A stretch of DNA of 64,000 nt from Alcanivorax sp. REN37 (GCF_041102775.1 NZ_JBGCUO010000001.1:1612001-1676000); one strand, 5' to 3'; positions 47,108 through 56,855 are shown, counted from the stretch's first letter. Made by a program: numbers and translations. The notes: generated by a model from the sequence alone, not told the origin.

Positions 47108-47815
47108 TCAGAATCCGTACATATAGAACTTGCCGCCAAAAGCGATACCCGCTTGCGGCCCGTTGTTGTCCTGAATGCTCAGGCCCATGAAGGAGCCGAA
47201 CCGATCTTGGGTATAGCCGGGCACACCAGGGCTGTCGTACTCCACCGACAGGCGCTCGAAGCGGATGCCGAGTCGCACATCGTCATAACCACTGCTGTGT
47301 TTGGTGGCGGCGTCGTAGCTGCCGCCGGTCTCCGGGTAATACGTTTTCAGCGCCGGCATCACTTTGATATTTTCCACCGTGCAGCTGCCTTCCAGCAGGC
47401 AGGTGCCGCTCTGATCCTGGAACTTGGCCAAGTTAAGCCAGCTTTCGTAACCGGCACCGGCAGAACTGGCTTCACCCATAAACGAGGCGTCCAGCGCCAT
47501 CCGTTTCATTTGCAGCGAGGCGTAACCTTCCTTATAGACCAGCCATTCGCCAGCCAGCCCGCCGACCCGCTCGCCCTCGCCGCGCCCAGCCACCTGCCAG
47601 GTAAATAGGCAGTTCTGGTAAGAGGCATCACAAAAGTTGTCGAGCTTTTCAGCGGTAAGCGGGTCGGTGTTGAGGAAGTAGTTGAACGACAACAGCACCC
47701 CTTCCCGGCCATGTACTTCCGACAGGTCACCATCATCCAGTGCTTGTAGCGACCACGCTGGCTGCGCCAGCCACAGCGCCGGTAAGCAAACGAGTATCCA
47801 ACGGCGAAGACTCAT
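47108..47815 (-). CDS. Exported FilA-like protein, short member
   Basis: A 235-residue exported protein with a signal peptide ending AQPAWS, followed at once by LQALDDGDLSEVHGREGV, the shared motif. Two cysteine pairs (CDASYQNC, CLLEGSC) are visible. The C-terminus LSIQDNNGPQAGIAFGGKFYMYGF resembles a beta-hairpin end. The ATG overlaps the preceding stop (ATGA). It is the middle gene of three family members, all of different length, so they are not recent duplicates. Confidence 0.7.
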   Translation of the reverse strand: MSLRRWILVCLPALWLAQPAWSLQALDDGDLSEVHGREGVLLSFNYFLNTDPLTAEKLDNFCDASYQNCLFTWQVAGRGEGERVGGLAGEWLVYKEGYASLQMKRMALDASFMGEASSAGAGYESWLNLAKFQDQSGTCLLEGSCTVENIKVMPALKTYYPETGGSYDAATKHSSGYDDVRLGIRFERLSVEYDSPGVPGYTQDRFGSFMGLSIQDNNGPQAGIAFGGKFYMYGF

Positions 47816-49086
47816 TGCGGCGCCGCTCCCAAGGTGGTGATTTTCAAGTGATGGATAGTCATGCCCTCGATGCGACTGACTCCGAGGTTGGTGACATCAC
47901 CGTTGGCTCGTTGGAAATAAATACCGTTATCGGTGCTGCTGGCGAGCGGCATCTGCGCCGGGTCCCAGGTGCCCCATCGTACATAGCCATGGGTATCTGG
48001 GTTCGGGTTAGCAACTGCGCCTTTGGCGTCCAACGCGCAGTTGCCATCGCCGGGGCCGGCTCCGCAGTAGAAGTGGTTGTAGACGGCTGGGATATTCGGA
48101 ATTCGTGTCAGCTCAATAACGAAGTTGCCGTTCTGCTGCGGCTGCGACAGCGGTGTGGCGTCGGCCGCGTATTCCGAAATACCGCTGAAAGTGATGGCTT
48201 GGTAATTGAGCGTCCCCAACGGCAGGAATGCATCCACGTTGCGGAAATACATGCCTTCGTTAATTTGGAAGTTGGGTACTTCGTGCAGCGCGTTAGGGCT
48301 GTCCGGCTGCTGCGCCACCGAGAAGCGGAAGTCACCAGACAGTGCGCTCTGGTAGGTCAGCCCCAGTGTCGGATCGGCGCTGTTTGCGGTACGCAGCAAA
48401 CGCAGGATCGCAGGTTTGCGCTCTACATCGATGTAATTGTCACCGCCGGCCCATTGTTTACCGAGCGTGACCGGACTGCCGTAGATGATGGTCTGGCTTT
48501 GCAGCAGATCGGCGTTAGCGCCGCCACGATCGACTTCCAGCTCACCCCAAAACGCCCAACGCCAAGGGTCAGTACGGCTGGGCCCGATGAACTCGAATAC
48601 CGTGGGGTCGTCCGCGGAAGTGGCGTCATGCCAAACGCCTTGGTAGTCGTACCCCGCGTACTGGTACACACGTAATACAAAGGGGTCATAGACCGAGGCG
48701 AAGGCGGTGACGCCGTAGCCACCGGATGCATCTTTGCCGAGCGGGCACTCCACCCCGGAGCCGGCGCACTGGTCATTGAACCAGCTTGAACCCTGGCTAC
48801 CGCCGGAGGTCATCGACAGGCCGTAATAGCGCGCATCACCGCGCTTCCAGCCCACCGCGGCCGCTTGCGGCGTCGGTGCTGAACCAAGCAGCTCGACGTA
48901 GCTGGTCGGCGCCATGCGCAGGCTGAAGTCATCGAAGCCGAAGGCGAGACCGGCGCCGGAGACATCCGCCAGCTCCTCGTCCGGCATCGCTTGCAGACTG
49001 ATGGACGCGTGGCCGCTGGCATGGAGGCCAAGCAGGCACAGCAACAGTACGGCCTGACGCCGTACCCCCGGATAATCTCTCAACAC
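47812..49086 (-). CDS. Exported FilA-like protein, first gene of the operon
   Basis: A 424-residue exported protein that starts at GTG 49086, with GAGG 9 nt upstream. The signal peptide ends near HASGHA. Then comes LQAMPDEELADVSGAGLAF, the member closest to a classical double-glycine leader (E-L-x-x-V-S-G-A). The body is rich in tyrosine, glycine and asparagine, with cysteine pairs CAGSGVEC and CGAGPGDGNC. It begins an operon of five coupled genes. Its function is unknown. The family is probably FilA/DUF6160. Confidence 0.7.
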   Translation of the reverse strand: MLRDYPGVRRQAVLLLCLLGLHASGHASISLQAMPDEELADVSGAGLAFGFDDFSLRMAPTSYVELLGSAPTPQAAAVGWKRGDARYYGLSMTSGGSQGSSWFNDQCAGSGVECPLGKDASGGYGVTAFASVYDPFVLRVYQYAGYDYQGVWHDATSADDPTVFEFIGPSRTDPWRWAFWGELEVDRGGANADLLQSQTIIYGSPVTLGKQWAGGDNYIDVERKPAILRLLRTANSADPTLGLTYQSALSGDFRFSVAQQPDSPNALHEVPNFQINEGMYFRNVDAFLPLGTLNYQAITFSGISEYAADATPLSQPQQNGNFVIELTRIPNIPAVYNHFYCGAGPGDGNCALDAKGAVANPNPDTHGYVRWGTWDPAQMPLASSTDNGIYFQRANGDVTNLGVSRIEGMTIHHLKITTLGAAPQ

Positions 49087-49176
49087 GTTGTGCAGCCTCT
49101 TTTGTTGTCGTTATCGCGCCGCATCGAACGATGCAGCGCGGAGATCCTTGCCGCCGAGGCTGGCCGCAAGAATCGT

Positions 49177-49182
49177 TTTATA
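49177..49182 (-). promoter_or_regulatory. Candidate -10 element of the FilA-like operon
   Basis: TATAAA on the minus strand, about 90 nt before the first gene. No clear -35. The surrounding 270 nt (49087-49356) are locally AT-richer than the window and hold no supported gene. Confidence 0.35.
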
Positions 49183-49356
49183 AGTGTCCTGAACAGCATG
49201 AAGGCTACAGATTGCAACAAAAGCCCGCAAGGCTGGCCGGCCGCTGCCACGGATTACTTACATTCAATACTTCCTTTAAAAACAATGGGATGGGATTTTT
49301 ATTCGACGAGGATGAAATATACCTGCTGGGCCAAGGTAACCGGCGCCAGCAAAACG

Positions 49357-49707
49357 TTACAAAGGGTAACGACGCGCACTGTCGTCCGCACTGGACACTG
49401 CGCTAATGGGCGTAGCGTTATACCAGCGGGCGAAGTCTTGCCACTCGGGGTTATGGAGGCTAATCAAGGCCAGCAACTGGGCATCCGTCAGGCGCTGCAA
49501 TGCCCTTTCCCGTGCATAGGCTTGGTAAGCGTAGGGATACAGCTCCACCAACAACAACCGATGGCACACCCAAAAGGTCTGCGCCGGCCGCTGGATGCGC
49601 CGGCGCGCGCGTTGCAGGCAACGCTCCAAATCGGTGGTAACACTGATGAAAAAGCGGCAGCTGCCGATGTTGGCCAGCACATACACGAAATAGCCCTTTC
49701 GCATCAT
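49357..49707 (-). CDS. Degenerate GIY-YIG domain protein
   Basis: A 116-residue protein of the small YhbQ/UPF0213-like GIY-YIG type. The GIY part is YFVYVLANIG, but the YIG part reads FFISVTTDLERC, losing the glycine. The catalytic-type glutamate (ARERALQRLT) and the C-terminal signature SLHNPEWQDFARWY are present. Nuclease activity is doubtful. The ATG at 49707 has AAGGAG 6 nt before it, so the longer frame to 49767 is not needed. Confidence 0.7.
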   Translation of the reverse strand: MMRKGYFVYVLANIGSCRFFISVTTDLERCLQRARRRIQRPAQTFWVCHRLLLVELYPYAYQAYARERALQRLTDAQLLALISLHNPEWQDFARWYNATPISAVSSADDSARRYPL

Positions 49708-49847
49708 GGCGATCTCCTTGAACATAGTTCGGTTCCTTCCAAAGCGATCACCATAACCACTCAACAACAGGAATAAAGTAGGATAACCCCCATACGCGCA
49801 AAGACTCAGATCAGGGTCATCAATGCCTTGCCCGGCTGCTCCGGCAA

Positions 49848-49875
49848 TAAAAAAAGCCCGGACCAGCCGGGCTTA
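49848..49875 (-). terminator. Terminator of the prp operon
   Basis: A 7-bp stem AGCCCGG/CCGGGCT with a 5-nt loop, followed on the minus strand by a run of T. It lies 18 nt past the prpF stop. Confidence 0.9.
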
Positions 49876-49892
49876 TTCAGACTTACTACCGA

Positions 49893-51077
49893 TCAGAAAC
49901 TACCATCGGGTACCCGCACCACACCTTCCATAATGATGCGCGCGCTGCGGCTCATGATCGCCTTGGTCACGCGCCATTGGCCGTTTTCTTGCACTGCTTC
50001 AGCGCCAACCCGTAGGGTGCCGGACGGATGGCCGAAGCGGACCGCAGAACGGGCGTCGCCGCCGGCAGCCAGATTCACCAGGGTGCCGGGGATCGCTGCT
50101 GCGGTGCCGATGGCCACCGCAGCGGTGCCCATCATGGCGTGATGAAGCTTGCCCATCGACAGTGCACGTACCAGCAGATCAATGTCTGCTGCCGTCACCG
50201 TCTTGCCACTGGAGGTGGTGTAGTCAGTGGGCGGCGCCACAAACGCCACTTTCGGCGTGTGCTGCCGAGTCAGTGCTTCGTCCGGGGTTTTGATCAGTCC
50301 CATTTTCAGCGCGCCGGCAACGCGAATGCGCTCCAGCTTGGCCAGCGCGGCGGCATCGCTGTTGATGTCGTCACGCAACTCGGTACCGGTGTAACCGATA
50401 TCCGCCGCATTAACGAACACCGTGGGAATGCCGGCGCTGATCAGCGTTGCTTGCAGGGTGCCAAGCTCCGGCACCTCCAGCTCGTCCACCAAGTTGCCGG
50501 TGGGGAACATGGCGCCATCGTCACCGTCGTCGGATGGATCAAGGAACTCCAGCACGATCTCAGCGGCCGGGAAGGTCACGCCATCAAGCTCGAAATCGCC
50601 GATTTCCTGCACCTGACCATTGGCCACCGGTACCCGGGCAATGATGGTTTTCTGGATATTAGCCTGCCAGATCCGGACTTCGCAGATGCCGTTATCCGGC
50701 ACGCGGGCCGGATCCACCAATCCAGCATGCAGCGCGAAGGCCCCCGCGCCGGTGGACAGGTTGCCGCAGTTGCCGCTCCAGTCGACAAACGGCTTGTCGA
50801 TCGACACTTGGCCATACAGATAGTCCACGTCATGGCCCGGCTGGCTGCTTTTGGACAGGATCACACACTTACTGGTGCTGGACGTGGCCCCGCCCATGCC
50901 GTCGATGTGCGCCGCGTAAGGATCGGGACTGCCGATCACGCGCATGAACAGACGGTCGCGGGCTTCACCCGGCACTTGGCAAGATACTGGCAGATCCTGC
51001 AGGCGGAAAAACACGCCCTTGCTGGTGCCGCCGCGCAGGTAGGTGGCGGGAATCTTGATTTGCGGGGCGAAAGCCAT
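49893..51077 (-). CDS. prpF: 2-methylaconitate cis-trans isomerase PrpF
   Basis: A 394-residue diaminopimelate-epimerase-fold enzyme that converts the trans-2-methylaconitate made by AcnD to the cis form. Signatures include IPATYLRGGTSKGVFF, a proton-shuttling cysteine in GNCGNLSTGAGAFAL, and PTVFVNAADIGYTG. It is the last gene of the methylcitrate operon, after acnD, as in Shewanella and Pseudomonas-type clusters. Confidence 0.95.
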   Translation of the reverse strand: MAFAPQIKIPATYLRGGTSKGVFFRLQDLPVSCQVPGEARDRLFMRVIGSPDPYAAHIDGMGGATSSTSKCVILSKSSQPGHDVDYLYGQVSIDKPFVDWSGNCGNLSTGAGAFALHAGLVDPARVPDNGICEVRIWQANIQKTIIARVPVANGQVQEIGDFELDGVTFPAAEIVLEFLDPSDDGDDGAMFPTGNLVDELEVPELGTLQATLISAGIPTVFVNAADIGYTGTELRDDINSDAAALAKLERIRVAGALKMGLIKTPDEALTRQHTPKVAFVAPPTDYTTSSGKTVTAADIDLLVRALSMGKLHHAMMGTAAVAIGTAAAIPGTLVNLAAGGDARSAVRFGHPSGTLRVGAEAVQENGQWRVTKAIMSRSARIIMEGVVRVPDGSF

Positions 51078-51100
51078 GTGCGCACTCCTGAGAAATTAGG

Positions 51101-51183
51101 GGCCCGGCAAAACGCCGGGCCGGATTCAAGCGGTGCAGGGCTAGGCCCTGCGGGCAGGACGCTACGGCCTTGTGGGCCGTAGC
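51101..51183. repeat. Three consecutive hairpins between acnD and prpF
   Basis: Three perfect stems in 83 nt: GGCCCGGC/GCCGGGCC (51101-51121), GCAGGGC/GCCCTGC (51135-51151) and GCTACGGCC/GGCCGTAGC (51161-51183). None has a T-run. They could stabilise the upstream mRNA or reduce prpF expression. Confidence 0.7.
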
Positions 51184-51196
51184 GCCGGCCAACCCA

Positions 51197-53800
51197 TCAA
51201 CCTCCTGATTCGAGGAAGTCCTGGGCAAAGCGTTGCAGCACACCACCGGCCTCGTAGATCGAGACTTCTTCAGCAGCGTCGAGACGGCAGATCACCGGCA
51301 CTTCGGTTGACTCGCCGTTGCGGCGATGGATCACCAGCGTCAGTTCTGCACCCGGATTCCGTGTGCCGACTACGTCGAAGGTTTCGGTGCCGTCGATGCC
51401 CAGCGTTTCGCGAGTGGTGCCCGGCTTGAACTCACAGGGCAGTACACCCATGCCGATCAGGTTGGTACGGTGGATGCGCTCAAAGCCCTCGGCCACGATC
51501 ACTTCCACGCCAGCCAGCCGAACGCCTTTGGCAGCCCAGTCACGGGATGAACCCTGACCGTAGTCGGCACCAGCAATGATGATCAGGTTTTGGCCACGAT
51601 CCATGTAGGTTTCAATTGCTTCCCACATGCGCAGCACAGTACCGTCCGGCTCGACCCGGGCCAGTGAGCCCTGGCGCACGCTGCCGTCATCGTTGCGCAC
51701 CATTTCGTTGAACAGCTTCGGGTTGGCGAAGGTGGCGCGCTGGGCGGTCAGGTGATCGCCGCGGTGGGTGGCGTAGGAGTTGAAGTCCTCCTCCGGCAAG
51801 CCCATTTTCGCCAGATATTCGCCGGCCGCGCTGTCCAGCAGGATGGCGTTAGACGGTGACAGGTGATCGGTGGTGATGTTGTCACCCAGCACCGCCAGTG
51901 GGCGCATGCCTTTGAGCGTGCGCTCGCCGGCCAGCGCCCCTTCCCAGTACGGCGGACGGCGGATGTAGGTGGACATCGGACGCCAGTCGTACAGCGGCGA
52001 CACTTGTTTGGCGGCTTTCTCGCGGCCTTCAAACATCGGGATGTACACCTGCCGGAACTGCTCCGGCTTCACCGCCTTGGCCACCAGCTGGTCGATTTCC
52101 GCATCGCTGGGCCAGATGTCTTTGAGGCGGATTTCCTTGCCATCTACAACTGCCAGCACGTCCTGCTCAATATCGAAGCGGATGGTGCCGGCAATGGCGT
52201 AGGCCACCACCAACGGCGGCGATGCCAGGAACGCCTGCTTAGCGTAGGGATGAATACGGCCATCGAAATTGCGGTTACCGGACAGCACCGCCGTAGCGTA
52301 CAGATCGCGCTCGATGATTTCCTGCTGGATGTGCGGCTCAAGCGCGCCGGACATGCCGTTGCAAGAGGTGCACGCATAGGCCACCACGTCAAAGCCCAGC
52401 GCCTGCAAGTCGCCCATCAAACCGGCTTCTTCCAGGTACAGGGTGACGGCCTTAGAGCCAGGCGCCAGCGACGTTTTTACCCACGGCTTGCGCACCAGAC
52501 CGAGGCGGTTGGCGTTGCGCGCCAGTAGCGCCGCGGCAATTACGTTGCGCGGGTTGGAGGTGTTAGTGCAGCTGGTGATGGCGGCAATAATCACCGCGCC
52601 ATCCGGCATCAGTCCTTCCGCTTCTTGGGCTTGCGCTTTATCGAGGTCTACGGCAATGCCGCGTTCTTTCAGCGCTGCCACCGGCAGCCGACGGTGCGGG
52701 TTCGACGGGCCAGCCAAGGTGCGCTCAACCTTAGACAGGTCAAAGCTCAGCACCCGCTCATAGCGCACGTTTTCAAGACTGTCGGCCCACAGGCCAGCGG
52801 TCTTGGCATAGCTTTCCACCAACGCCACGTTGTCTTCTTCACGGCCGGTCAGGCGCAGGTAGTCCAGCGTCTGGTCGTCGATGAAGAACATCGCCGCGGT
52901 GGCGCCGTATTCGGGGGCCATGTTGGAGATCGTCGCGCGGTCGCCGATAGTCAGGCTGCGAGCGCCCTCACCGTAGAACTCCAGGTAGGCACCGACCACT
53001 TTCTCTTGGCGCAGGAATTCGGTCAGGCTCAGCACCACGTCGGTGGCGGTGATGCCTTCATGCCGGTGACCGGTCAACTTGACGCCGACGATTTCCGGCA
53101 GTCGCATCCAGGAGGCGCGGCCGAGCATTACGTTCTCAGCTTCCAGACCGCCGACGCCCACTGCGATCACACCCAACGCATCCACGTGCGGGGTGTGCGA
53201 GTCGGTACCGACACAGGTATCCGGGAACGCCACGCCGTCTTTGGCATGGATCACCGGCGACATCTTCTCCAGGTTGATCTGGTGCATGATGCCGTTACCA
53301 GCTGGGATCACGTCGACGTTGTCGAACGCATCCTTGGTCCACTCAATGAAGTGGAAGCGGTCTTCGTTGCGGCGGTCTTCAATTTCGCGGTTCTTCTCGA
53401 ACGCGTCTGGAATATAGCCACCGCACTCCACTGCCAGCGAGTGGTCGACGATCAGCTGCACCGGCACTACCGGGTTCACCGCCGCCGGATCACCGCCCTT
53501 TTCGGCGATGGCATCACGCAGGCCGGCCAGATCCACCAGCGCGGTCTGGCCAAGAATGTCATGGCACACCACCCGCGCCGGGAACCACGGGAAATCGCGT
53601 TCGCGCTTGCGTTCGATCAGCTGTTCCAGACATTCACGGATGATGGCTGGATCAGCTTTGCGCAGGATGTTCTCGGCATGCACCCGCGCGGTGTACGGCA
53701 GCCCATCGAAAGAGCCGGGCTGGATCGCCTCAACAGCTTCACGTACGTCGTAGTACTCGAGCACGCTGCCGGGCAGGGTTTTGCGGTATTGGGTATTCAT
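51197..53800 (-). CDS. acnD: Fe/S-dependent 2-methylcitrate dehydratase AcnD
   Basis: An 867-residue aconitase-family enzyme that dehydrates 2-methylcitrate in the methylcitrate cycle. The cluster cysteines lie in [10 protein letters not shown] and [11 protein letters not shown]. Substrate loops include [13 protein letters not shown] and the C-terminal swivel domain [16 protein letters not shown]. AcnD needs PrpF as a partner, which is present downstream, and this pair replaces PrpD. Length matches the family. Confidence 0.96.
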   Translation of the reverse strand: MNTQYRKTLPGSVLEYYDVREAVEAIQPGSFDGLPYTARVHAENILRKADPAIIRECLEQLIERKRERDFPWFPARVVCHDILGQTALVDLAGLRDAIAEKGGDPAAVNPVVPVQLIVDHSLAVECGGYIPDAFEKNREIEDRRNEDRFHFIEWTKDAFDNVDVIPAGNGIMHQINLEKMSPVIHAKDGVAFPDTCVGTDSHTPHVDALGVIAVGVGGLEAENVMLGRASWMRLPEIVGVKLTGHRHEGITATDVVLSLTEFLRQEKVVGAYLEFYGEGARSLTIGDRATISNMAPEYGATAAMFFIDDQTLDYLRLTGREEDNVALVESYAKTAGLWADSLENVRYERVLSFDLSKVERTLAGPSNPHRRLPVAALKERGIAVDLDKAQAQEAEGLMPDGAVIIAAITSCTNTSNPRNVIAAALLARNANRLGLVRKPWVKTSLAPGSKAVTLYLEEAGLMGDLQALGFDVVAYACTSCNGMSGALEPHIQQEIIERDLYATAVLSGNRNFDGRIHPYAKQAFLASPPLVVAYAIAGTIRFDIEQDVLAVVDGKEIRLKDIWPSDAEIDQLVAKAVKPEQFRQVYIPMFEGREKAAKQVSPLYDWRPMSTYIRRPPYWEGALAGERTLKGMRPLAVLGDNITTDHLSPSNAILLDSAAGEYLAKMGLPEEDFNSYATHRGDHLTAQRATFANPKLFNEMVRNDDGSVRQGSLARVEPDGTVLRMWEAIETYMDRGQNLIIIAGADYGQGSSRDWAAKGVRLAGVEVIVAEGFERIHRTNLIGMGVLPCEFKPGTTRETLGIDGTETFDVVGTRNPGAELTLVIHRRNGESTEVPVICRLDAAEEVSIYEAGGVLQRFAQDFLESGG

Positions 53801-53832
53801 GGAATCAACCTGTCAGAAGAAGGTCGCGATAA

Positions 53833-53869
53833 CGGCAGGCGGCGCCGGGGTCAGCAGCGCCGCCTGCCG
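53833..53869. repeat. 13-bp perfect hairpin between prpC and acnD
   Basis: CGGCAGGCGGCGC/GCGCCGCCTGCCG with an 11-nt loop, 7 nt past the prpC stop. There is no T-run, so it is more likely an mRNA-stability or partial-attenuation element than a full terminator. Confidence 0.7.
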
Positions 53870-53875
53870 CAGCCA

Positions 53876-55003
53876 TCAGCGCGCGGCGATGGGCGCCACA
53901 GTGCGCGGTGCTTCACCAACGTACTCGGCGCTAGGACGGATGATGCGGTTGTCGGCGCGCTGTTCGAACACGTGGGCGGCCCAGCCGGTCAGGCGGCTCA
54001 TGACGAAGATCGGCGTGAACAGCTTGGTCGGGATGCCCATGAAGTGGTACGCAGAGGCGTGGAAGAAGTCCGCGTTGCAGAACAGCTTCTTCTCGCGCCA
54101 CATCACTTCCTCGCAGCGCACCGATACCGGGTACAGCACGGTGTCGCCGACATCGGCGGCCAGTTTCTCGGACCACTGCTTGATGATGGCGTTGCGCGGA
54201 TCAGAGGTGCTGTAGATCGCGTGGCCGAAGCCCATGATCTTTTCCTTGCGCGCCAGCATGCCCATCATTTCCTGCTCGGCGTGATCGGCATCTTTGAAGC
54301 GCTCGATCATGTCCATTGCCGCTTCGTTGGCGCCGCCGTGCAGCGGGCCGCGCAACGAGCCGATGGCACCGGTCACGCAGCTGTGGATGTCAGACAGCGT
54401 GGAGGCACACACCCGGGCGGTGAAGGTGGAGGCGTTGAACTCGTGCTCGGCGTACAGGATCAGCGACACGTTCATCACCTGCTCATGCAACGCGTTCGGC
54501 TTTTCGCCACGCAGCAGGTGCAGGAAGTGGGCACCGATGGAGTCGTCATCGGTGTCGACGTCGATGCGCACGCCATCGTGGCTGTAGCGGTACCAGTAGC
54601 AGATGATCGACGGGAACGCCGCCAGCAGACGGTCAGCCGCATCTTCCTGCTCGGAGAAGTCCTGCTCGGTTTCCAGGTTGCCCAGCATCGAGCAGCCGGT
54701 GCGCATGACGTCCATCGGGTGGGCGGAGGCTGGGATGCGCTCCAGGACTTCCTTCAGCGGCTGCGGCAGCCCGCGCAGGGACTTGAGCTTGGCCTTGTAT
54801 GCATCCAGCTCTGCCTGGGTCGGCAGCGCGCCTTTCAGGATCAGGTGCGCCACTTCCTCGAACTGACAGTTCTCCGCCAGATCCTGCACGTCGTAGCCGC
54901 GATAGGTGAGCCCGGAACCGGACTTGCCCACGGTGGACAAAGCCGTTTTGCCCGCCACCTGGCCGCGCAGGCCTGCACCTGTCAGTTGTTTGCCTTCTGC
55001 CAT
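53876..55003 (-). CDS. prpC: 2-methylcitrate synthase PrpC
   Basis: A 375-residue citrate-synthase-family enzyme that joins propionyl-CoA and oxaloacetate. The citrate synthase site is [15 protein letters not shown], with a second histidine and aspartate region in [14 protein letters not shown]. The short form without the N-terminal extension of GltA and the position between prpB and acnD support methylcitrate synthase. Confidence 0.95.
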   Translation of the reverse strand: MAEGKQLTGAGLRGQVAGKTALSTVGKSGSGLTYRGYDVQDLAENCQFEEVAHLILKGALPTQAELDAYKAKLKSLRGLPQPLKEVLERIPASAHPMDVMRTGCSMLGNLETEQDFSEQEDAADRLLAAFPSIICYWYRYSHDGVRIDVDTDDDSIGAHFLHLLRGEKPNALHEQVMNVSLILYAEHEFNASTFTARVCASTLSDIHSCVTGAIGSLRGPLHGGANEAAMDMIERFKDADHAEQEMMGMLARKEKIMGFGHAIYSTSDPRNAIIKQWSEKLAADVGDTVLYPVSVRCEEVMWREKKLFCNADFFHASAYHFMGIPTKLFTPIFVMSRLTGWAAHVFEQRADNRIIRPSAEYVGEAPRTVAPIAAR

Positions 55004-55079
55004 GATGTGTTCCTCTTATCTGCTGGGACGGTCGCGACCGCCGTGTAGGGTCTACGGGAATTACCCGCAGCCACGCGTG

Positions 55080-55970
55080 TTACGCCTTGCCCTGGGTGAA
55101 CAGTGCGTCGAGCTTCTGTTCGTAGGAGTGGTAATCCAGGAAGTCATAAAGTTCCATGCGGGTTTGCATCAGATCGACCACGTTCTGCTGGTGGCCGTCC
55201 TGGCGAATCGCTTGGTACACGTTCAGCGCGGCTTTGTTCATGGCACGGAAGGCGGACAGCGGATACAGGATCATGTTCGCGCCGGCTGCGGCCAGTTCGT
55301 CACGGGTAAACAAGGGGGTGGCGCCAAACTCGGTGATGTTGGCAAGCAGTGGCGCGCCATCGATGCCTTTGGAGAAGGCTCGATAATCATCAAGAGTGTG
55401 CACCGCTTCAGCAAAGATGCCATCTGCACCTGCGTCGAGGCAGGCCCGTGCACGCTCAATCGCCGCTTCAAGACCTTCCTTTTGGAAGGCGTCAGTGCGG
55501 GCGATGATGAAGAAGTCTGGATCGAAGCGCGCGTCAGCGGCAGCTTTGATCCGATCGGACATTTCCTGTTGGGACACAATTTCTTTGTTCGGGCGGTGGC
55601 CGCAGCGTTTCTGCGCCACTTGGTCTTCCAGGTGCACGGCACCGGCGCCAGCGCGGATCATTTCCTTCACCGAGCGGGCAATATTGAACGCCCCGCCCCA
55701 GCCGGTATCGATGTCCACCAGCAACGGTACTTCGGAGGCGTAGCTGATACGGCGCACATCTTCGAGCACGTCGTTAAGGCTGGTCATGCCGAGGTCCGGC
55801 AGGCCGTAGGAGGCGTTGGCCACGCCGCCGCCGGACAGGTAGATGGCCCGGTAGCCGACCTGTTCGGCCATCATGGCGCAATAGGCGTTGATGGTACCGA
55901 CGATCTGCAGCGGCTGCTCTTCGGCAAGGGCTTTGCGGAAGCGTCCGCCGGCGGTCAGGGTCTGGCTCAT
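55080..55970 (-). CDS. prpB: 2-methylisocitrate lyase PrpB
   Basis: A 296-residue isocitrate-lyase-superfamily enzyme that splits 2-methylisocitrate to pyruvate and succinate. The catalytic cysteine is C123 in [10 protein letters not shown], and the metal site is in [14 protein letters not shown] and VHLEDQV. It is the first metabolic gene after the regulator, 80 nt downstream of it. Confidence 0.96.
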   Translation of the reverse strand: MSQTLTAGGRFRKALAEEQPLQIVGTINAYCAMMAEQVGYRAIYLSGGGVANASYGLPDLGMTSLNDVLEDVRRISYASEVPLLVDIDTGWGGAFNIARSVKEMIRAGAGAVHLEDQVAQKRCGHRPNKEIVSQQEMSDRIKAAADARFDPDFFIIARTDAFQKEGLEAAIERARACLDAGADGIFAEAVHTLDDYRAFSKGIDGAPLLANITEFGATPLFTRDELAAAGANMILYPLSAFRAMNKAALNVYQAIRQDGHQQNVVDLMQTRMELYDFLDYHSYEQKLDALFTQGKA

Positions 55971-56050
55971 GGGTTCTCTCCTGTCACGTCAGGGCCTGGT
56001 AGGCCCCGTTATCGTTCGTCGGCACCGGGTCAGTGCCGGCGGTAAATGAT

Positions 56051-56770
56051 TCAGCTGTCGCTGCGGCCGGCGGCTTCCGCCGCATGGCGCTCAATATTTT
56101 CCCGCGCCCGGCCGATGTGGCGGCGCATCAACAGTTCCGCTAACTCACCGTCGCGCGCTTCGATCGCTTCGACAATACGCCGGTGCTCCGCCAGTGCCCG
56201 CTGGGGCCGGTTGGCGGTGGTGGAAAACTGATAACGGTACATCCGCACCAAGTGATACAGCTCGCCGATCAGCAACTCGATCAGGGTCGCATTGTGGCTG
56301 CCGTGAATGATGCGGTAATGAAAATCGAGGTCGCCTTCGCGCTGGAAATAGGCGGTATCTTCTTTGAGATCCTGCTGCTGCTCATGCTGGGCCAACAGGT
56401 CGGCCAATCCGCGGATTTCGTCCTCGGTCATGCTGGCTGCGGCCAACCGAGCGGCCATGCCCTCCAGCGCCTCACGGACGTGGTAAATCTCGATCAAGTC
56501 GGCGTGGGACAGGGAGGCAACGCGGGTGCCAACGTGAGGCACGCGCTCTAGCAGTTTACGGGATTCAAGGCGGCGAATGGCTTCGCGGAGGGGGCCGCGG
56601 CTGACGCCGTAGCGGGCCGCAAGTTCGACTTCTGCCACCTTGGTACCCGGCAGCAGCAAGCCGCACACAATATCATCCTGAAGCTGATGGAAGACCCGCT
56701 CGGCCAAGGTGCGGCCGTCGCTTTCCGGCGGCACGCTGTGATCAATGGCGGGGGTCTGTAGCTCTGACAC
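56051..56770 (-). CDS. GntR/FadR-family regulator of the methylcitrate operon
   Basis: A 239-residue regulator: an N-terminal winged helix (ARYGVSRGPLREAIRRLESR) and a C-terminal FCD domain with metal-binding histidines (REGDLDFHYRIIHGSHNA, RRHIGRAREN). It is the first gene of the prp operon and probably senses methylcitrate or a related acid. Two copies of the consensus TTGTYRACAA lie in its leader, so it likely represses itself and the operon. Confidence 0.88.
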   Translation of the reverse strand: MSELQTPAIDHSVPPESDGRTLAERVFHQLQDDIVCGLLLPGTKVAEVELAARYGVSRGPLREAIRRLESRKLLERVPHVGTRVASLSHADLIEIYHVREALEGMAARLAAASMTEDEIRGLADLLAQHEQQQDLKEDTAYFQREGDLDFHYRIIHGSHNATLIELLIGELYHLVRMYRYQFSTTANRPQRALAEHRRIVEAIEARDGELAELLMRRHIGRARENIERHAAEAAGRSDS

Positions 56771-56782
56771 GCAGGACCTCGA

Positions 56783-56792
56783 TTGTTGACAA
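56783..56792. promoter_or_regulatory. GntR operator copy 1
   Basis: TTGTTGACAA within ATTGTTGACAAC, 13 nt before the regulator start. It matches the pseudo-palindrome TTGT-YR-ACAA of FadR/VanR-type repressors. Confidence 0.7.
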
Positions 56793-56845
56793 CCCTAGGA
56801 CATGGGACGGGACTTTATTCCCTTTCACGCCCCCTTTCAATAGGA

Positions 56846-56855
56846 TTGTCAACAA
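56846..56855. promoter_or_regulatory. GntR operator copy 2
   Basis: TTGTCAACAA within ATTGTCAACAAT, the reverse complement of copy 1. The two start points are 63 bp apart (six helical turns), which would suit looping by a dimer pair. It contains a TTGACA on the minus strand that may double as the -35 hexamer. Confidence 0.7.

Noticed and set aside
49355-49371. Inverted repeat CGTTAC-AAAGG-GTAACG
   Set aside because: Short, overlaps the GIY-YIG stop codon and has no second copy, so I cannot support an operator or attachment site.
49131-49406. 91-residue plus-strand frame in the AT-richer gap before the FilA-like operon
   Set aside because: No ribosome site, no family resemblance, and it overlaps the GIY-YIG gene end.
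52625-55048. 807-residue open frame on the plus strand
   Set aside because: It is antisense to acnD and prpC, histidine-, glycine- and arginine-rich as expected of a GC-rich shadow frame, with no ribosome site or family motif.
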